Shown here: positions 53,161 through 62,201 of the stretch, one piece after another
Position numbering within the stretch: the stretch's first letter is position 1
Layout: each line of letters starts with the position of its first letter
Assembly: GCA_943846755.1 (NCBI GenBank)
Contig: OX044365.1
Location: 1,612,001-1,676,000, forward strand
Length of the DNA stretch: 64,000 nucleotides
Reading direction: 5' to 3'
From: UBA8752 sp002336475
Lineage (GTDB): Bacteria; Bacteroidota; Bacteroidia; Flavobacteriales_D; Sanyastnellaceae
Translations under genes and position numbers: made by a program
The notes under the pieces: generated by a model
What the model was told of the DNA's origin: nothing
Seen by the model: only the letters and a program-made list of their open reading frames with translations
Database searches by the model: none

Positions 53161-55572
53161 TTATCCATGGCCCGGAACATTGATGACAAACCGCCTGCGT
53201 CCCTTGCAAAGGCCCGACCACCATTTTACATCCCAAAGAAGGACCCCTGGAGAAGGCGTGCGGCTGTGTTCAACGCCTCCCCGCCATGACCACCTGCCAA
53301 CAGGCAACAAGTCGGACAAGACCGTCCGTCCCAACAGCCCTCCAGATGGCCACTCTACCATGTCTATGACCATGGTGCCCCCTGCCATTGGAAGGGCCCA
53401 CTCCACGGCGGGCAATCCCCCTGCCTCATCGGGGTATTGCAAGGCGACTTGACCGCAACCCTTTGGAAGTGGTTGAGGCTGCGGCGCCCCGGGAGATCCG
53501 CGGCCAGGAGCAGGCGACCAATCTGCGCTGCCCGTGCCGCTCCGCTCCCAGGCCCACCCGTCTTCTGTCCACCACCATGGCCCCTTCAATTCAGGTCCCC
53601 ATTGCACCTCATCCAATATTTCGGTCGATGCCGAAGGCAGTCTAACCTTGAGCACGCCCCCCGCATCGTTTAATGGCCCCCATTGCTCGGCAGACCAGCG
53701 GGCAGGGCCACTCTCGGGCAACCCAAAACCCATCCATTTGGGACACCGACCAAAGGCGGCCACTTCGCCTGGGGCCAACACCATGGAAACATCAGAAGAC
53801 ACCCAGGTGAGCCAATCCGAGGGCAGGGGCAGCGTCTCCGTCGTGGCCTGGAGTCCAGACAGGTCAACAGGCACTGTACCGCAATTCTCCACTTCAGCAA
53901 ATTCATCTCCGTCTGCTTTTGCGTTCCACAGCATTTCAACAATCCGAAGGCACGGTCCGTCGCCCAAGGGCGGCGCTTCTGGACATCGCACTTTTATCTG
54001 AGAAACCGCTTCCCCCTCGTGCTCAAGAATCACAGTCACCCCTCCGCCGGAATCCATCCCATTTCTCATCCCTTCCCAACCAAGACTTGCACCCTCGGGA
54101 TGCCCGGGGACGGCCTCCGCTGAAACTGGGCCCGGGTCTCCCTCGATTTTCCACACTGTGGGGCCGAGCTGATCCAAATAGCGGTTGAGAAAAACCTCAA
54201 TTCTGTCTTGGCCCTCCCAAGGAGACCATCGACAACCCGCGCCCTTTATGGCAATGGGCTCTGAGGCATGAGAATGAAGTCCCCCAGCGGTGTGCCAAGC
54301 AGACCCAGGGCTGTCCGATCGAACCAAGGGGAGACCAGAACCCGACAACCCAGGTGCATCGTGATCACAAGGGTCCCAGGCCAACCCCCCAGCAATGCCA
54401 CCTTGCGGCAGGGTTATGGTCAAGCTTCCTCCAGCATTTGGCATGCCCGGCCAATCTTCAAAATCACCAGAGTTCAACCAAACCAAGCTGTCCTTTTGCA
54501 GCACAATTTGCCGCCGCAGGTGCCCTCCACCAAAAGACCATGATCCTATGCCGACGGGATGATCTGAACGGCTCATCAAAGCAATGGACTCCACATTCAT
54601 GGTGGGGTCGGTGGATACGGGGTCTGCCAATGCGCCCACAACCGCAACATTGCCCGATGACCGTATAGGCCAGAACACCGTTGTCAATTCAACCTGCTCT
54701 TCTCTCCGAAAACACCCCCTCAAAGGGCCCATGGAAATCGGAATTCCAACCTCCGTGGGCGGCTCCGCACCTTCGGGACGGTTACTCCAGTGCAGTTGCA
54801 CCACTGAATCCGCCAGCCATTGCAATGACGCGGGATGCCCTCCCACCGTGGCTGCTGCGGTCCACCTCGCCACAGGATCGACGGCCATGCCAAAGAACCA
54901 ATCCAACCTGCCCACTCCCCTCGGGACCAGCCTCTCCTGAGCCTGCGCCTGCTCAAAAGCCGAAAGCAAGGACCCTTCATGTTCTATCCCCTCGGTGGGT
55001 TGCGGATCCCAAAACGGGTTTGCCCCCGGTTCCCAGAGGTGCTGGTTTACTGCCGCACCGCAGTGTTCCGGGTCCGACCTCATGACAGGGCGCCCTCCTC
55101 CTCCCAAAGCTTCCGATGAGTAGGGCATGGCATCCACGACTTCGCCGCTGGCGTTGCGCAGCACAACGCTTCCGCCGCTGTTGACCAAAGCAGGCCATGT
55201 GGCCATGCCCATGGGCACTGCATTTCCCAGATCAAACGCTGTACTGTCTGCCCCTCTGTGGGCCACAAGTGTTGTCCCCACTGGCCAGCAACCCGCGATA
55301 AAAGGGCGGGAACTTCCATTCCATTCCAAAGCCCAACCCTCAGAATTGACGCAGGTGTCGCCCGTATCCATGGCCTTTACCGCCACGTATTCTGCTTCGG
55401 GGGCACCCAATGGAGGGGTTGGGTCTGGGTGCATGGCCGTCAACACCCACTGGCCATAACCCAGGTTGGGAAACATCATGCACCACGCCCCTAAAAACAC
55501 CGCCGGGAAAGAAAGAACCCCACCTGATGGGGGTGTGTCCCGATCGACTAACCACAAGTGCGCTATCATCAT
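53161..55572 (-). CDS. Large secreted protein with lamin-tail-like domain
   Basis: An 803-residue exported protein. A hydrophobic signal segment (VLSFPAVFLGAWCMMF, ending near YGQ) follows a 17-residue N-region. The chain is very rich in Gly, Pro and Trp. The block LRIVEMLWNAKADGDEFAEVEN followed by VPVDLSGLQA (about residues 560-595) matches lamin-tail domains, and an earlier LTAMHPDP...EAEYVAVKA looks like a second copy. No T9SS tail is obvious; the C-terminus ends in basic residues. Start uncertain: ATG 55572 or 55569, or GTG 55608. Function unknown, probably cell-surface binding. Confidence 0.7.
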   Translation of the reverse strand: MMIAHLWLVDRDTPPSGGVLSFPAVFLGAWCMMFPNLGYGQWVLTAMHPDPTPPLGAPEAEYVAVKAMDTGDTCVNSEGWALEWNGSSRPFIAGCWPVGTTLVAHRGADSTAFDLGNAVPMGMATWPALVNSGGSVVLRNASGEVVDAMPYSSEALGGGGRPVMRSDPEHCGAAVNQHLWEPGANPFWDPQPTEGIEHEGSLLSAFEQAQAQERLVPRGVGRLDWFFGMAVDPVARWTAAATVGGHPASLQWLADSVVQLHWSNRPEGAEPPTEVGIPISMGPLRGCFRREEQVELTTVFWPIRSSGNVAVVGALADPVSTDPTMNVESIALMSRSDHPVGIGSWSFGGGHLRRQIVLQKDSLVWLNSGDFEDWPGMPNAGGSLTITLPQGGIAGGLAWDPCDHDAPGLSGSGLPLVRSDSPGSAWHTAGGLHSHASEPIAIKGAGCRWSPWEGQDRIEVFLNRYLDQLGPTVWKIEGDPGPVSAEAVPGHPEGASLGWEGMRNGMDSGGGVTVILEHEGEAVSQIKVRCPEAPPLGDGPCLRIVEMLWNAKADGDEFAEVENCGTVPVDLSGLQATTETLPLPSDWLTWVSSDVSMVLAPGEVAAFGRCPKWMGFGLPESGPARWSAEQWGPLNDAGGVLKVRLPSASTEILDEVQWGPELKGPWWWTEDGWAWERSGTGSADWSPAPGRGSPGAPQPQPLPKGCGQVALQYPDEAGGLPAVEWALPMAGGTMVIDMVEWPSGGLLGRTVLSDLLPVGRWSWRGGVEHSRTPSPGVLLWDVKWWSGLCKGRRRFVINVPGHG

Positions 55573-55584
55573 TCCGCAACCTGT

Positions 55585-55592
55585 TAACTTCG
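55585..55592 (+). promoter_or_regulatory. Putative -7 element for asd
   Basis: TAACTTCG, a TAnnTTCG variant, 88 bases before the asd ATG, in the divergent region with the secreted-protein gene. Confidence 0.3.
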
Positions 55593-55680
55593 CTGCTATC
55601 CCCGGCACCGCTCACCATCCAAGGCCCAACGTCTGCAGATTGTATCGGAGGCCTCACAACTTTCGACCGAACACCCCATC

Positions 55681-56694
55681 ATGTCACCTTCTACCCACGG
55701 ACGAACAGTAGCCGTTATCGGCGCCACAGGCTTGGTTGGGCGCAGCATCATCGAAGGCTTGGTGGCCCGCAAATTCCCCGTAAAGGAGTTGTTGCCTGTC
55801 GCCAGCAGCCGGTCTTTGGGTACCAAAATCGACTTCAAGGGCCAAGAAATCCCCGTGATCAGCGTGGAAGAGGCGGTGCAACGACAGCCCGACATTGCCC
55901 TGTTTAGCGCAGGAGGAGACGTGAGCAAACAATGGGCGCGCGCGTTCACCAACAGGGGAACCACTGTGATTGACAACAGCTCAGCATGGCGCATGGACCC
56001 TTCCGTTCCTTTGATTGTTCCTGAGGTCAACGGAGAAGCTGCGGGCAACCACTTGCTGATCGCCAATCCCAATTGCTCCACGATTCAGCTGGTCATGGCC
56101 CTCAAGCCATTGCACGACCGTTTTTTGATCCGCCGGGCCATTGTGAGCACCTACCAAAGTGTCACGGGCACAGGTCAAGCAGGCATTGATCAGCTGGAAG
56201 GAGAGCGTCAAGGGTCCGATGCCCCGAAGGTGTACCCGCATGCCATCCATGGCAACTGCCTGCCTCACTGCGATGTCTTTCTTGAGAATGACTTCACGAA
56301 AGAAGAAATGAAACTGCACCACGAAACCAAGAAAATCTTGGACGATGCGGATGTTCAGGTCAGTGCGACCGCCGTGAGGGTTCCCGTCGCAGGCGGTCAC
56401 TCAGAAAGCGTCTATTTGGAGATGGAGCGTTCGTTTAGCGTGCCCGACGTCAAAGAGGCCTTGACACTCATGCCTGGTCTGATCATTCAAGACGACCCCA
56501 TGTCCAATGTCTACCCCATGCCCCTGAAAGCTGAGGGAAAAGACGAGGTCTTTGTGGGCCGGATCCGCCGAGACCTCACTGAAGACCAGGGCCTGCACAT
56601 GTGGATTGTTTCGGACAACCTGCGCAAAGGAGCGGCGATCAATGCCATCCAAATCGCAGAGCTTCTCCAGAAATCCGGCCGGTTCCGCAAATGA
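55681..56694 (+). CDS. asd: Aspartate-semialdehyde dehydrogenase
   Basis: Reduces aspartyl phosphate to the semialdehyde for lysine/diaminopimelate, threonine and methionine. It has 337 residues. NADP-binding VIGATGLVGRSI at the N-terminus, the active-site Cys in IANPNCSTIQLVMAL (about residue 132), a substrate-binding segment STYQSVTGTGQAG, and the catalytic His region RVPVAGGHSESVYLE. Its stop overlaps the start of the Kunitz-domain gene (ATGA), so the two are translationally coupled although the products are unrelated in role. Confidence 0.95.
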   Translation: MSPSTHGRTVAVIGATGLVGRSIIEGLVARKFPVKELLPVASSRSLGTKIDFKGQEIPVISVEEAVQRQPDIALFSAGGDVSKQWARAFTNRGTTVIDNSSAWRMDPSVPLIVPEVNGEAAGNHLLIANPNCSTIQLVMALKPLHDRFLIRRAIVSTYQSVTGTGQAGIDQLEGERQGSDAPKVYPHAIHGNCLPHCDVFLENDFTKEEMKLHHETKKILDDADVQVSATAVRVPVAGGHSESVYLEMERSFSVPDVKEALTLMPGLIIQDDPMSNVYPMPLKAEGKDEVFVGRIRRDLTEDQGLHMWIVSDNLRKGAAINAIQIAELLQKSGRFRK

Positions 56695-57461
56695 TGCGGC
56701 TTCTCCCACCGAAAGCTCTGGTGCTTTCAACCCTCGCCCTTGTGGGCCTTGGACTGCTCTCTGCCCAAGAAGACCCCTGCACCTTATTGCCCGATCCGGG
56801 GCCCTGTGAGGCGGCCATTCCAGCATGGTATTTCGACCAGGATTTCGGCGCGTGCACCCAGTTTTCTTGGGGTGGCTGCGCTGGCACCGTTCCTTTTGAA
56901 ACGCTCGAAGATTGCTTGGCCGCAGATTGTGCGGCACCGGCCAGTTTGAGCGGTTTGTGCGACTCCATTCACGTGACCCTTGAGTGGGTAGGGAGCGCTG
57001 ATGAGGGGCACCTGGAAATCATGGTTGCTCCCGATTACAACACGCCTTACTGGTTCGGCTATGCGGGGTTTGCTTTGTTTGACCTAGAGGACAACATGCT
57101 GGCCGCCGAAAATGTCTCCACTGCACCCAATGCATTTGGGTTTGACGGTCAATTGGAACCGCATCTGCGCTACCTAGATTACCAACCCGGTGTAGATCTC
57201 AGCACATGGACGGGACCCGTCGAAGTCGAACTGCGCCTTTACGAAGGTTGGATGGCAGGACAAGCCATTGAACGCTGCACCTGGCTGTGGACCAGCCTCG
57301 CCGGCCCGACAAACGGCATTGGGACGGTCCATGGATCCACCTCCTCGCAGGAATGGCAGACGTTTGACCTCCTAGGCAGGCCCGCCGTGCCTGAGCCCGG
57401 AAAACTGCTGATTCAGCTCGGCAGGAATGGGCGCTCCAGAAAGGTGACCATCACCGAATGA
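56691..57461 (+). CDS. Secreted Kunitz/BPTI-domain protein with T9SS sorting tail
   Basis: A 256-residue exported protein. Signal peptide about 1-25 (LVLSTLALVGLGLLSAQ). Residues 30-80 are a Kunitz-type domain with six cysteines at 30, 39, 55, 63, 75 and 80: spacing 8-15-7-11-4, against 8-15-7-12-3 in aprotinin. Landmarks PGPC, WYFD, FSWGGC and FETLEDC match. The P1 position after the second Cys is Glu40 rather than Lys/Arg, so trypsin inhibition is unlikely. A beta-rich region follows, and the last 40 residues look like a T9SS type A tail (QTFDLLGRPAVP ... KVTITE). Start ATG 56691 or 56694. The 3' end overlaps metG by 11 bases. Confidence 0.75.
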   Translation: MMRLLPPKALVLSTLALVGLGLLSAQEDPCTLLPDPGPCEAAIPAWYFDQDFGACTQFSWGGCAGTVPFETLEDCLAADCAAPASLSGLCDSIHVTLEWVGSADEGHLEIMVAPDYNTPYWFGYAGFALFDLEDNMLAAENVSTAPNAFGFDGQLEPHLRYLDYQPGVDLSTWTGPVEVELRLYEGWMAGQAIERCTWLWTSLAGPTNGIGTVHGSTSSQEWQTFDLLGRPAVPEPGKLLIQLGRNGRSRKVTITE

Positions 57462-59514
57462 TGTCGCCAGGTTCTGCGCCTTCTTCAGGCGTTACGAACC
57501 GCAACCCTCCGTCTTCTGTAGACGCCATCAGGACCATGCCCTGAGACACGACGCCGCGAATCTTCCGGGGCGCCAAATTGGCCAACAACACCACGCGGCG
57601 TCCCACCACTTCCTCAGGGCTGAAATGCTCGGCGATTCCACTCACCACCGTGCGCTCATCGTATCCGGTTCTGACCGTAAGCTGGAGCAGTTTGTCGGCG
57701 CCTTTGACCTTCTCTGCTGCCAAGACTTCTGCAACCCGCAAGTCCATCGCCTGAAAGTCATCAAACGTCGTTCCTTGCTTTTCTGGCTCTACATCGCGCA
57801 TTCCTTCGAGTTCGGGTCCCATTTTGGCTTGTTGTTCGGCCACTTGCTCGTCGGTGATTTTTTCGAACAGGATGGGCAGTGCTTCCAGCGGCTGTCCGTC
57901 GGGAACCAATGACCCTCCCGCGGCATCCCACGGCAAATCAGCTGTTCCCAAAGCGTCGGAAAGTCGGGCCGCGGTCTTGGGCAGAAATGGCGCCAACACC
58001 ACGGCGGCATTGGCCGTGACCTGCAAGGCCAAATGCAGGATGTCCGCTGCACGGACAGGGTCGGTTTTGGCCACCTTCCACGGCTCCTCTTCGGTCAAGT
58101 ACTTGTTGCCAGCCCGCACCAGTCCCATTGCATGCTGCAGCGCCTCCCTGAAACGGTACCGCTCCATGGCATTGGCCACCGCATCCGGGGTATTCTTCAT
58201 CAGGGTCAGCAGGGCCTCATCCACCTCCGACCATTGCCCCGAAGCCCCGGGAACCTTGCCGCCGTGGAATTTACCTGTCAGCACAAAAACCCGGTTCACG
58301 AAATTTCCAAGCACGTCTGCAAGCTCATTGTTGACCCTGGCTTGGAAGTCCTCCCAAGTAAATTCCGCGTCCTTTTGCTCGGGCATGATCGAAGCGAGAA
58401 CGTAGCGCATTTCGTCGCTCCGTCCGTCGAAATCTTGGACATACTCGCTGGCCCACACCGCCCAGTTGCGCGAGGTAGAAATCTTGTCCCCCTCGAGGTT
58501 CATGAATTCGTTGGCGGGGACATTGTGTGGCAGCAGGTATTCCCCTTGCTCTTTGAGCAAAATGGGGAAAATGATGCAGTGGAATACGATGTTGTCCTTG
58601 CCAATGAAATGCACCAACTGCGTGTCTTTGTCCTTCCAATACGGCTCCCAATCCACCCCCTTCTTGGCGGCCCAATTGCGCGTTGCCGTGATGTAACCGA
58701 GTGGGGCGTCAAGCCAGACGTACAGGACTTTTCCGTCTGCACCCTCGACTGGGACAGGGACGCCCCAATCGAGGTCCCGTGTCATGGCTCGGCTTTGCAG
58801 TCCCCCATCGATCCAGCTGCGACATTGGCCCAAAACGTGAGCCTTCCAAGACTTGGGGTCGTGGTGCATCTCACCGTCGAGTTTCCCCTGCTCGAGGTAT
58901 TCGCGAAGCCAGTCCTCATGGCGGTCCATTGGGAGGTACCACAAGGTGGTTTCCCTCAACTCTGGCGTTGCACCACTCAGGGTGCTTTTGGGTTCAATGA
59001 GCTCTTCTGGTGAGAGCGCTGAACCGCATTTCTCGCATTGGTCCCCGAAAGCCTTGTCGTAACCGCACTTGGGGCAGGATCCCTGGATGTATCGATCCGC
59101 GAGAAACTGCTGCTCTTTGGGGTCATAGAATTGCTGCCGGGTCTCTTCTGTAAAAGCGCCTTTTTCCAGTAGGTCCAAAAAGAACGACTGCGCAAAGGCA
59201 TGGTGCTCAGCACTCGAGGTGCGGTCATAATGGTCAAATTCAATGTCCAGTCCGCTGAATGCCGCCTGCATTTCTTCGTGGTATCGGTCCACGATGGCCC
59301 TTGGTGTGGTGCCTTCCTTTCGGGCGCGCAGGGTGATGGCTGCACCGTGTTCGTCAGAGCCACAAACCCAAACGACGTCGCGCTTCCTGGCCCGCAGGTA
59401 GCGCACATAAAGGTCTGCTGGCAAATAGGCCCCGGCAATGTGTCCAATATGAATCGGGCCATTGGCATAGGGCAATGCCGAAGTGACAAGGGTGCGTGCG
59501 GGTTGCTCGGACAT
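57451..59514 (-). CDS. metG: Methionyl-tRNA synthetase
   Basis: Charges tRNA(Met). It has 687 residues: class I Rossmann core with the HIGH-type motif PIHIGHIAGAYLPAD and KMSKS-type DKISTSRN; a zinc-knuckle insert with four cysteines (SCPKCGYDKAFGDQCEKCGSA); the anticodon-binding helical domain; and a C-terminal tRNA-binding OB domain (about 580-687, DLRVAEVLAAEKVKGADKLLQL), which makes the protein a dimer in other bacteria. ATG 59514 fits the family and has a TACCTTCG element six bases upstream. Confidence 0.96.
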   Translation of the reverse strand: MSEQPARTLVTSALPYANGPIHIGHIAGAYLPADLYVRYLRARKRDVVWVCGSDEHGAAITLRARKEGTTPRAIVDRYHEEMQAAFSGLDIEFDHYDRTSSAEHHAFAQSFFLDLLEKGAFTEETRQQFYDPKEQQFLADRYIQGSCPKCGYDKAFGDQCEKCGSALSPEELIEPKSTLSGATPELRETTLWYLPMDRHEDWLREYLEQGKLDGEMHHDPKSWKAHVLGQCRSWIDGGLQSRAMTRDLDWGVPVPVEGADGKVLYVWLDAPLGYITATRNWAAKKGVDWEPYWKDKDTQLVHFIGKDNIVFHCIIFPILLKEQGEYLLPHNVPANEFMNLEGDKISTSRNWAVWASEYVQDFDGRSDEMRYVLASIMPEQKDAEFTWEDFQARVNNELADVLGNFVNRVFVLTGKFHGGKVPGASGQWSEVDEALLTLMKNTPDAVANAMERYRFREALQHAMGLVRAGNKYLTEEEPWKVAKTDPVRAADILHLALQVTANAAVVLAPFLPKTAARLSDALGTADLPWDAAGGSLVPDGQPLEALPILFEKITDEQVAEQQAKMGPELEGMRDVEPEKQGTTFDDFQAMDLRVAEVLAAEKVKGADKLLQLTVRTGYDERTVVSGIAEHFSPEEVVGRRVVLLANLAPRKIRGVVSQGMVLMASTEDGGLRFVTPEEGAEPGDIIR

Positions 59515-59520
59515 GAACCG

Positions 59521-59528
59521 CGAAGGTA
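59521..59528 (-). promoter_or_regulatory. Putative -7 element for metG
   Basis: Minus strand TACCTTCG, six bases before the metG ATG, implying a leaderless or nearly leaderless mRNA. Confidence 0.45.
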
Positions 59529-59591
59529 ATTCGAGTGTGGCCGTGTCAGGTAAGCTGGGCTTTCCGATATTGGTCCGGACCCGGTCAAATG

Positions 59592-60963
59592 ATGTGGAAA
59601 CGTACCTTTTTCGCCCTTGCCATGGGGGCACTTCAATTGATCCCTTGCATTTCGGTAGTTTCTGCTGCCGTGGATTCTGAGGGCTGCACTCCGGATTCCG
59701 TTTTGTTTGAGGGCAACTCCAAGCCCTGGTATCCTGGCGAACCCCTTCAATGGGCCGACCAGCGTTTGTTGGACAGCCTGATTGGAACAGACCCAGACGG
59801 ATTCAAATACAACGTTGAATCTCCCCGCTCAAAAGGATACCTCAAGCTCATTCAATACCTGAAATCGCCCGAGAGGAAGAGCAGCCCGTTTTGTAGAAGG
59901 TGACATGCGCCACATCACTTATGACGGCGGGCCCAACATGAGCAAGAGCATTGTGGTGGGGCACAATTACTACGCACACCATTACTGGTTCAAAGATGAA
60001 CTGCACTTTCAAAGCGGCAGGGCCAACTGGTTTAAGCACTCGCAACGGCTTTACCATGCCAAGAATACCGGTGAAATAGAAATTCGGACTTCCGCCGCAG
60101 CGCCCAAAGGAGCAGAAAACGCTGTGGTTTTTAGCAACGACACCGCTTCCTTTTTCATCCTGCTTTCTGGACACCTGGAGGATGCGACTGCGCAACCTGA
60201 GGTGCACTGCCTGCCGCATAGGTCGTCCCATTGGCAAAACCTAGGATTGCTTCACAGCGGCATTCAAAGATTGGTTGGCAATGGGCATGGCATATCTCTT
60301 CAAGACTACATCATCATCTTGTCAGCGGGCGCCTATTTGGTGATTCGAAAATCTGACCTGTATTGGACGGAAGCACCATCTGCCCTGGCGCAGTTCAGGT
60401 CCAACAGTTATGCCATTTATAGGGACAAATCGCCCAATACTTGGATTGCATGGAAGGGGAATACAGCAGAATTCCAAGGGCCAGATGGCAAATGCACTGA
60501 AGACTTCTCCAAAGTGGTACAAGACGCCGAATGGTCTCCACTGATTGTCCCCCATCCGCCAGGGTCCTATTTGAGCAAACTTCTCAATAAATTAAGTCCG
60601 CAAGCGGTGATCCTCGCCCTGCTTGCAGGAGCTGCCATTCTCCTCCTGAGGATGCTGGGTGCCAGAAACCGCTACCGCCTTCCCCCTCCGCCCGCAGACG
60701 GGAGTGGCCCTTTGTCACACCATCTGCTCACGCTGTTGAAGCAGTCCAAGAAAAAACTCACTTGCGAGGAGCTCGACCTCTTGATTGGGTTGGCTGACAT
60801 CCCTTCTCCAGAGACTAGACGGTCTCGAAGAGCGCGGATCATTCAGTTGGTCAATACGGAGAGCACGGCCCGCTTTGGCCAAGCTTTGTTGGTTCGGACC
60901 CGATTGGAATCCGACAAGCGCATCGTCATCTACGACGTGCAAGACCTGTCTCAAGGGCAGTAA
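59592..60963 (+). CDS. Exported, single-helix-anchored protein of unknown function (frameshifted)
   Basis: Not recognised. An N-terminal signal (WKRTFFALAMGALQL) leads into a soluble domain beginning PGEPLQWADQRLLDSL. One hydrophobic helix lies near the C-terminus (AVILALLAGAAILLLRML, about 60600-60660). A cytoplasmic tail of about 100 residues follows with LTCEELDLLIGL, SRRARIIQLVN and ESDKRIVIYDV, a module I have seen in other Bacteroidota membrane proteins without known function. The frame shifts near 59875-59885: the first frame stops at 59903, but the upstream codons of the second frame (RAARFVEGD) look coding. The span is 3n+1, so one extra base explains it, giving about 456 residues. 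Confidence 0.65.
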
Positions 60964-60977
60964 GGAAAGTCCACCGC

Positions 60978-60985
60978 TATCTTCG
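60978..60985 (+). promoter_or_regulatory. Putative -7 element for kbl
   Basis: TATCTTCG, five bases before ATG 60991 and 17 before ATG 61003. Confidence 0.4.
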
Positions 60986-60990
60986 TGGGC

Positions 60991-62196
60991 ATGTATGGTT
61001 CCATGAAATCCCACCTTTCAGACAGCCTTGCTTCTCTGGAGAAAGAAGGCCTGTTCAAGAAAGAACGCGTCATTGTTTCAGTTCAAGACGCTGCCATTCG
61101 CCTCGACGACGGAAGTGAGGTGTTGAATTTCTGTTCCAACAACTACTTGGGCCTGTCCTCGCACCCGCGGGTCGTGGATGCTGCCAAACGCGCCATCGAT
61201 GAGCGCGGTTTTGGCATGTCGTCGGTCCGTTTCATCTGCGGTACCCAGGACATCCACAAGGACCTTGAGCGCGCGATCGCCGACTTCCACCATACCGAAG
61301 ACACCATTCTTTACGCTGCCGCTTTCGACGCGAATGGCGGGGTTTTTGAACCCTTGCTGACTGCCGAAGACGCCATCATATCTGACGCGCTCAACCACGC
61401 TTCCATCATAGACGGCGTGCGGCTCTGTAAAGCGGCGCGTTACCGGTATGCCAACAACGACATGGCAGACCTCGAGGCCCAGCTTCAAGCCGCAACAGAG
61501 GCGGGCCATCGGTTCAAGGTCATCGTCACTGATGGGGTGTTTTCCATGGATGGGTATGTGGCCCAAATCGGCCGCATTTGTGACCTGGCCGACCAATACG
61601 ACGCGCTCGTGATGGTGGATGAGTGCCATGCGACCGGATTCATTGGTAAAACAGGCCGTGGTTCCATCGAACTGAGGGATGCTTTGGGAAGGGTCGACAT
61701 CATCACGGGGACACTCGGAAAAGCCCTAGGAGGTGCGATGGGTGGATTCACGACCGGACGTGCGGAAATCATTGAAATACTGCGCCAAAAGAGCCGGCCC
61801 TACTTGTTCTCAAACTCACTAGCGCCCAGCATTGTAGGTGCGAGCATCGAAGTCTTTCGCATGTTGGATGAAACCACAGCATTGCGCGATCAACTCGAAG
61901 AGAACACCCGCTATTTCAAAGAGGGACTGCGCCGCATTGGCCTCGACTTCAAGGATGGAGAAAGTGCCATTGTTCCCGTGATGTTGGGCGATGCCAAATT
62001 GAGCCAAGACATGGCCGACGCCTTGCTTCAAGAGGGCATTTATGTCATTGGATTTTTCTACCCCGTGGTCCCTAAAGGGCAGGCGCGCATCAGGGTTCAA
62101 TTGAGTGCAGCACACACGAAAGTGCAGTTGGACCATGCTCTAGCCGCATTCGAAAAGGTCGGCCGCGAGATGGGCATCGCAAAGGCCATGGCCTGA
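60991..62196 (+). CDS. kbl: Glycine C-acetyltransferase (2-amino-3-ketobutyrate CoA ligase)
   Basis: PLP enzyme that splits 2-amino-3-ketobutyrate with CoA into glycine and acetyl-CoA in threonine breakdown. About 401 residues and collinear with E. coli Kbl through SVRFICGTQDIHKDLE, EDAIISDALNHASIIDGVRLCKA, DGVFSMDG, MVDECHATG and the PLP-lysine segment ITGTLGKALGGA, ending VVPKGQARIRVQLSAAHT. No threonine dehydrogenase is next to it. ATG 60991 would make the mRNA leaderless with the TATCTTCG element; ATG 61003 is the alternative. Confidence 0.94.
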   Translation: MYGSMKSHLSDSLASLEKEGLFKKERVIVSVQDAAIRLDDGSEVLNFCSNNYLGLSSHPRVVDAAKRAIDERGFGMSSVRFICGTQDIHKDLERAIADFHHTEDTILYAAAFDANGGVFEPLLTAEDAIISDALNHASIIDGVRLCKAARYRYANNDMADLEAQLQAATEAGHRFKVIVTDGVFSMDGYVAQIGRICDLADQYDALVMVDECHATGFIGKTGRGSIELRDALGRVDIITGTLGKALGGAMGGFTTGRAEIIEILRQKSRPYLFSNSLAPSIVGASIEVFRMLDETTALRDQLEENTRYFKEGLRRIGLDFKDGESAIVPVMLGDAKLSQDMADALLQEGIYVIGFFYPVVPKGQARIRVQLSAAHTKVQLDHALAAFEKVGREMGIAKAMA

Positions 62197-62201
62197 GTCC
62201 G

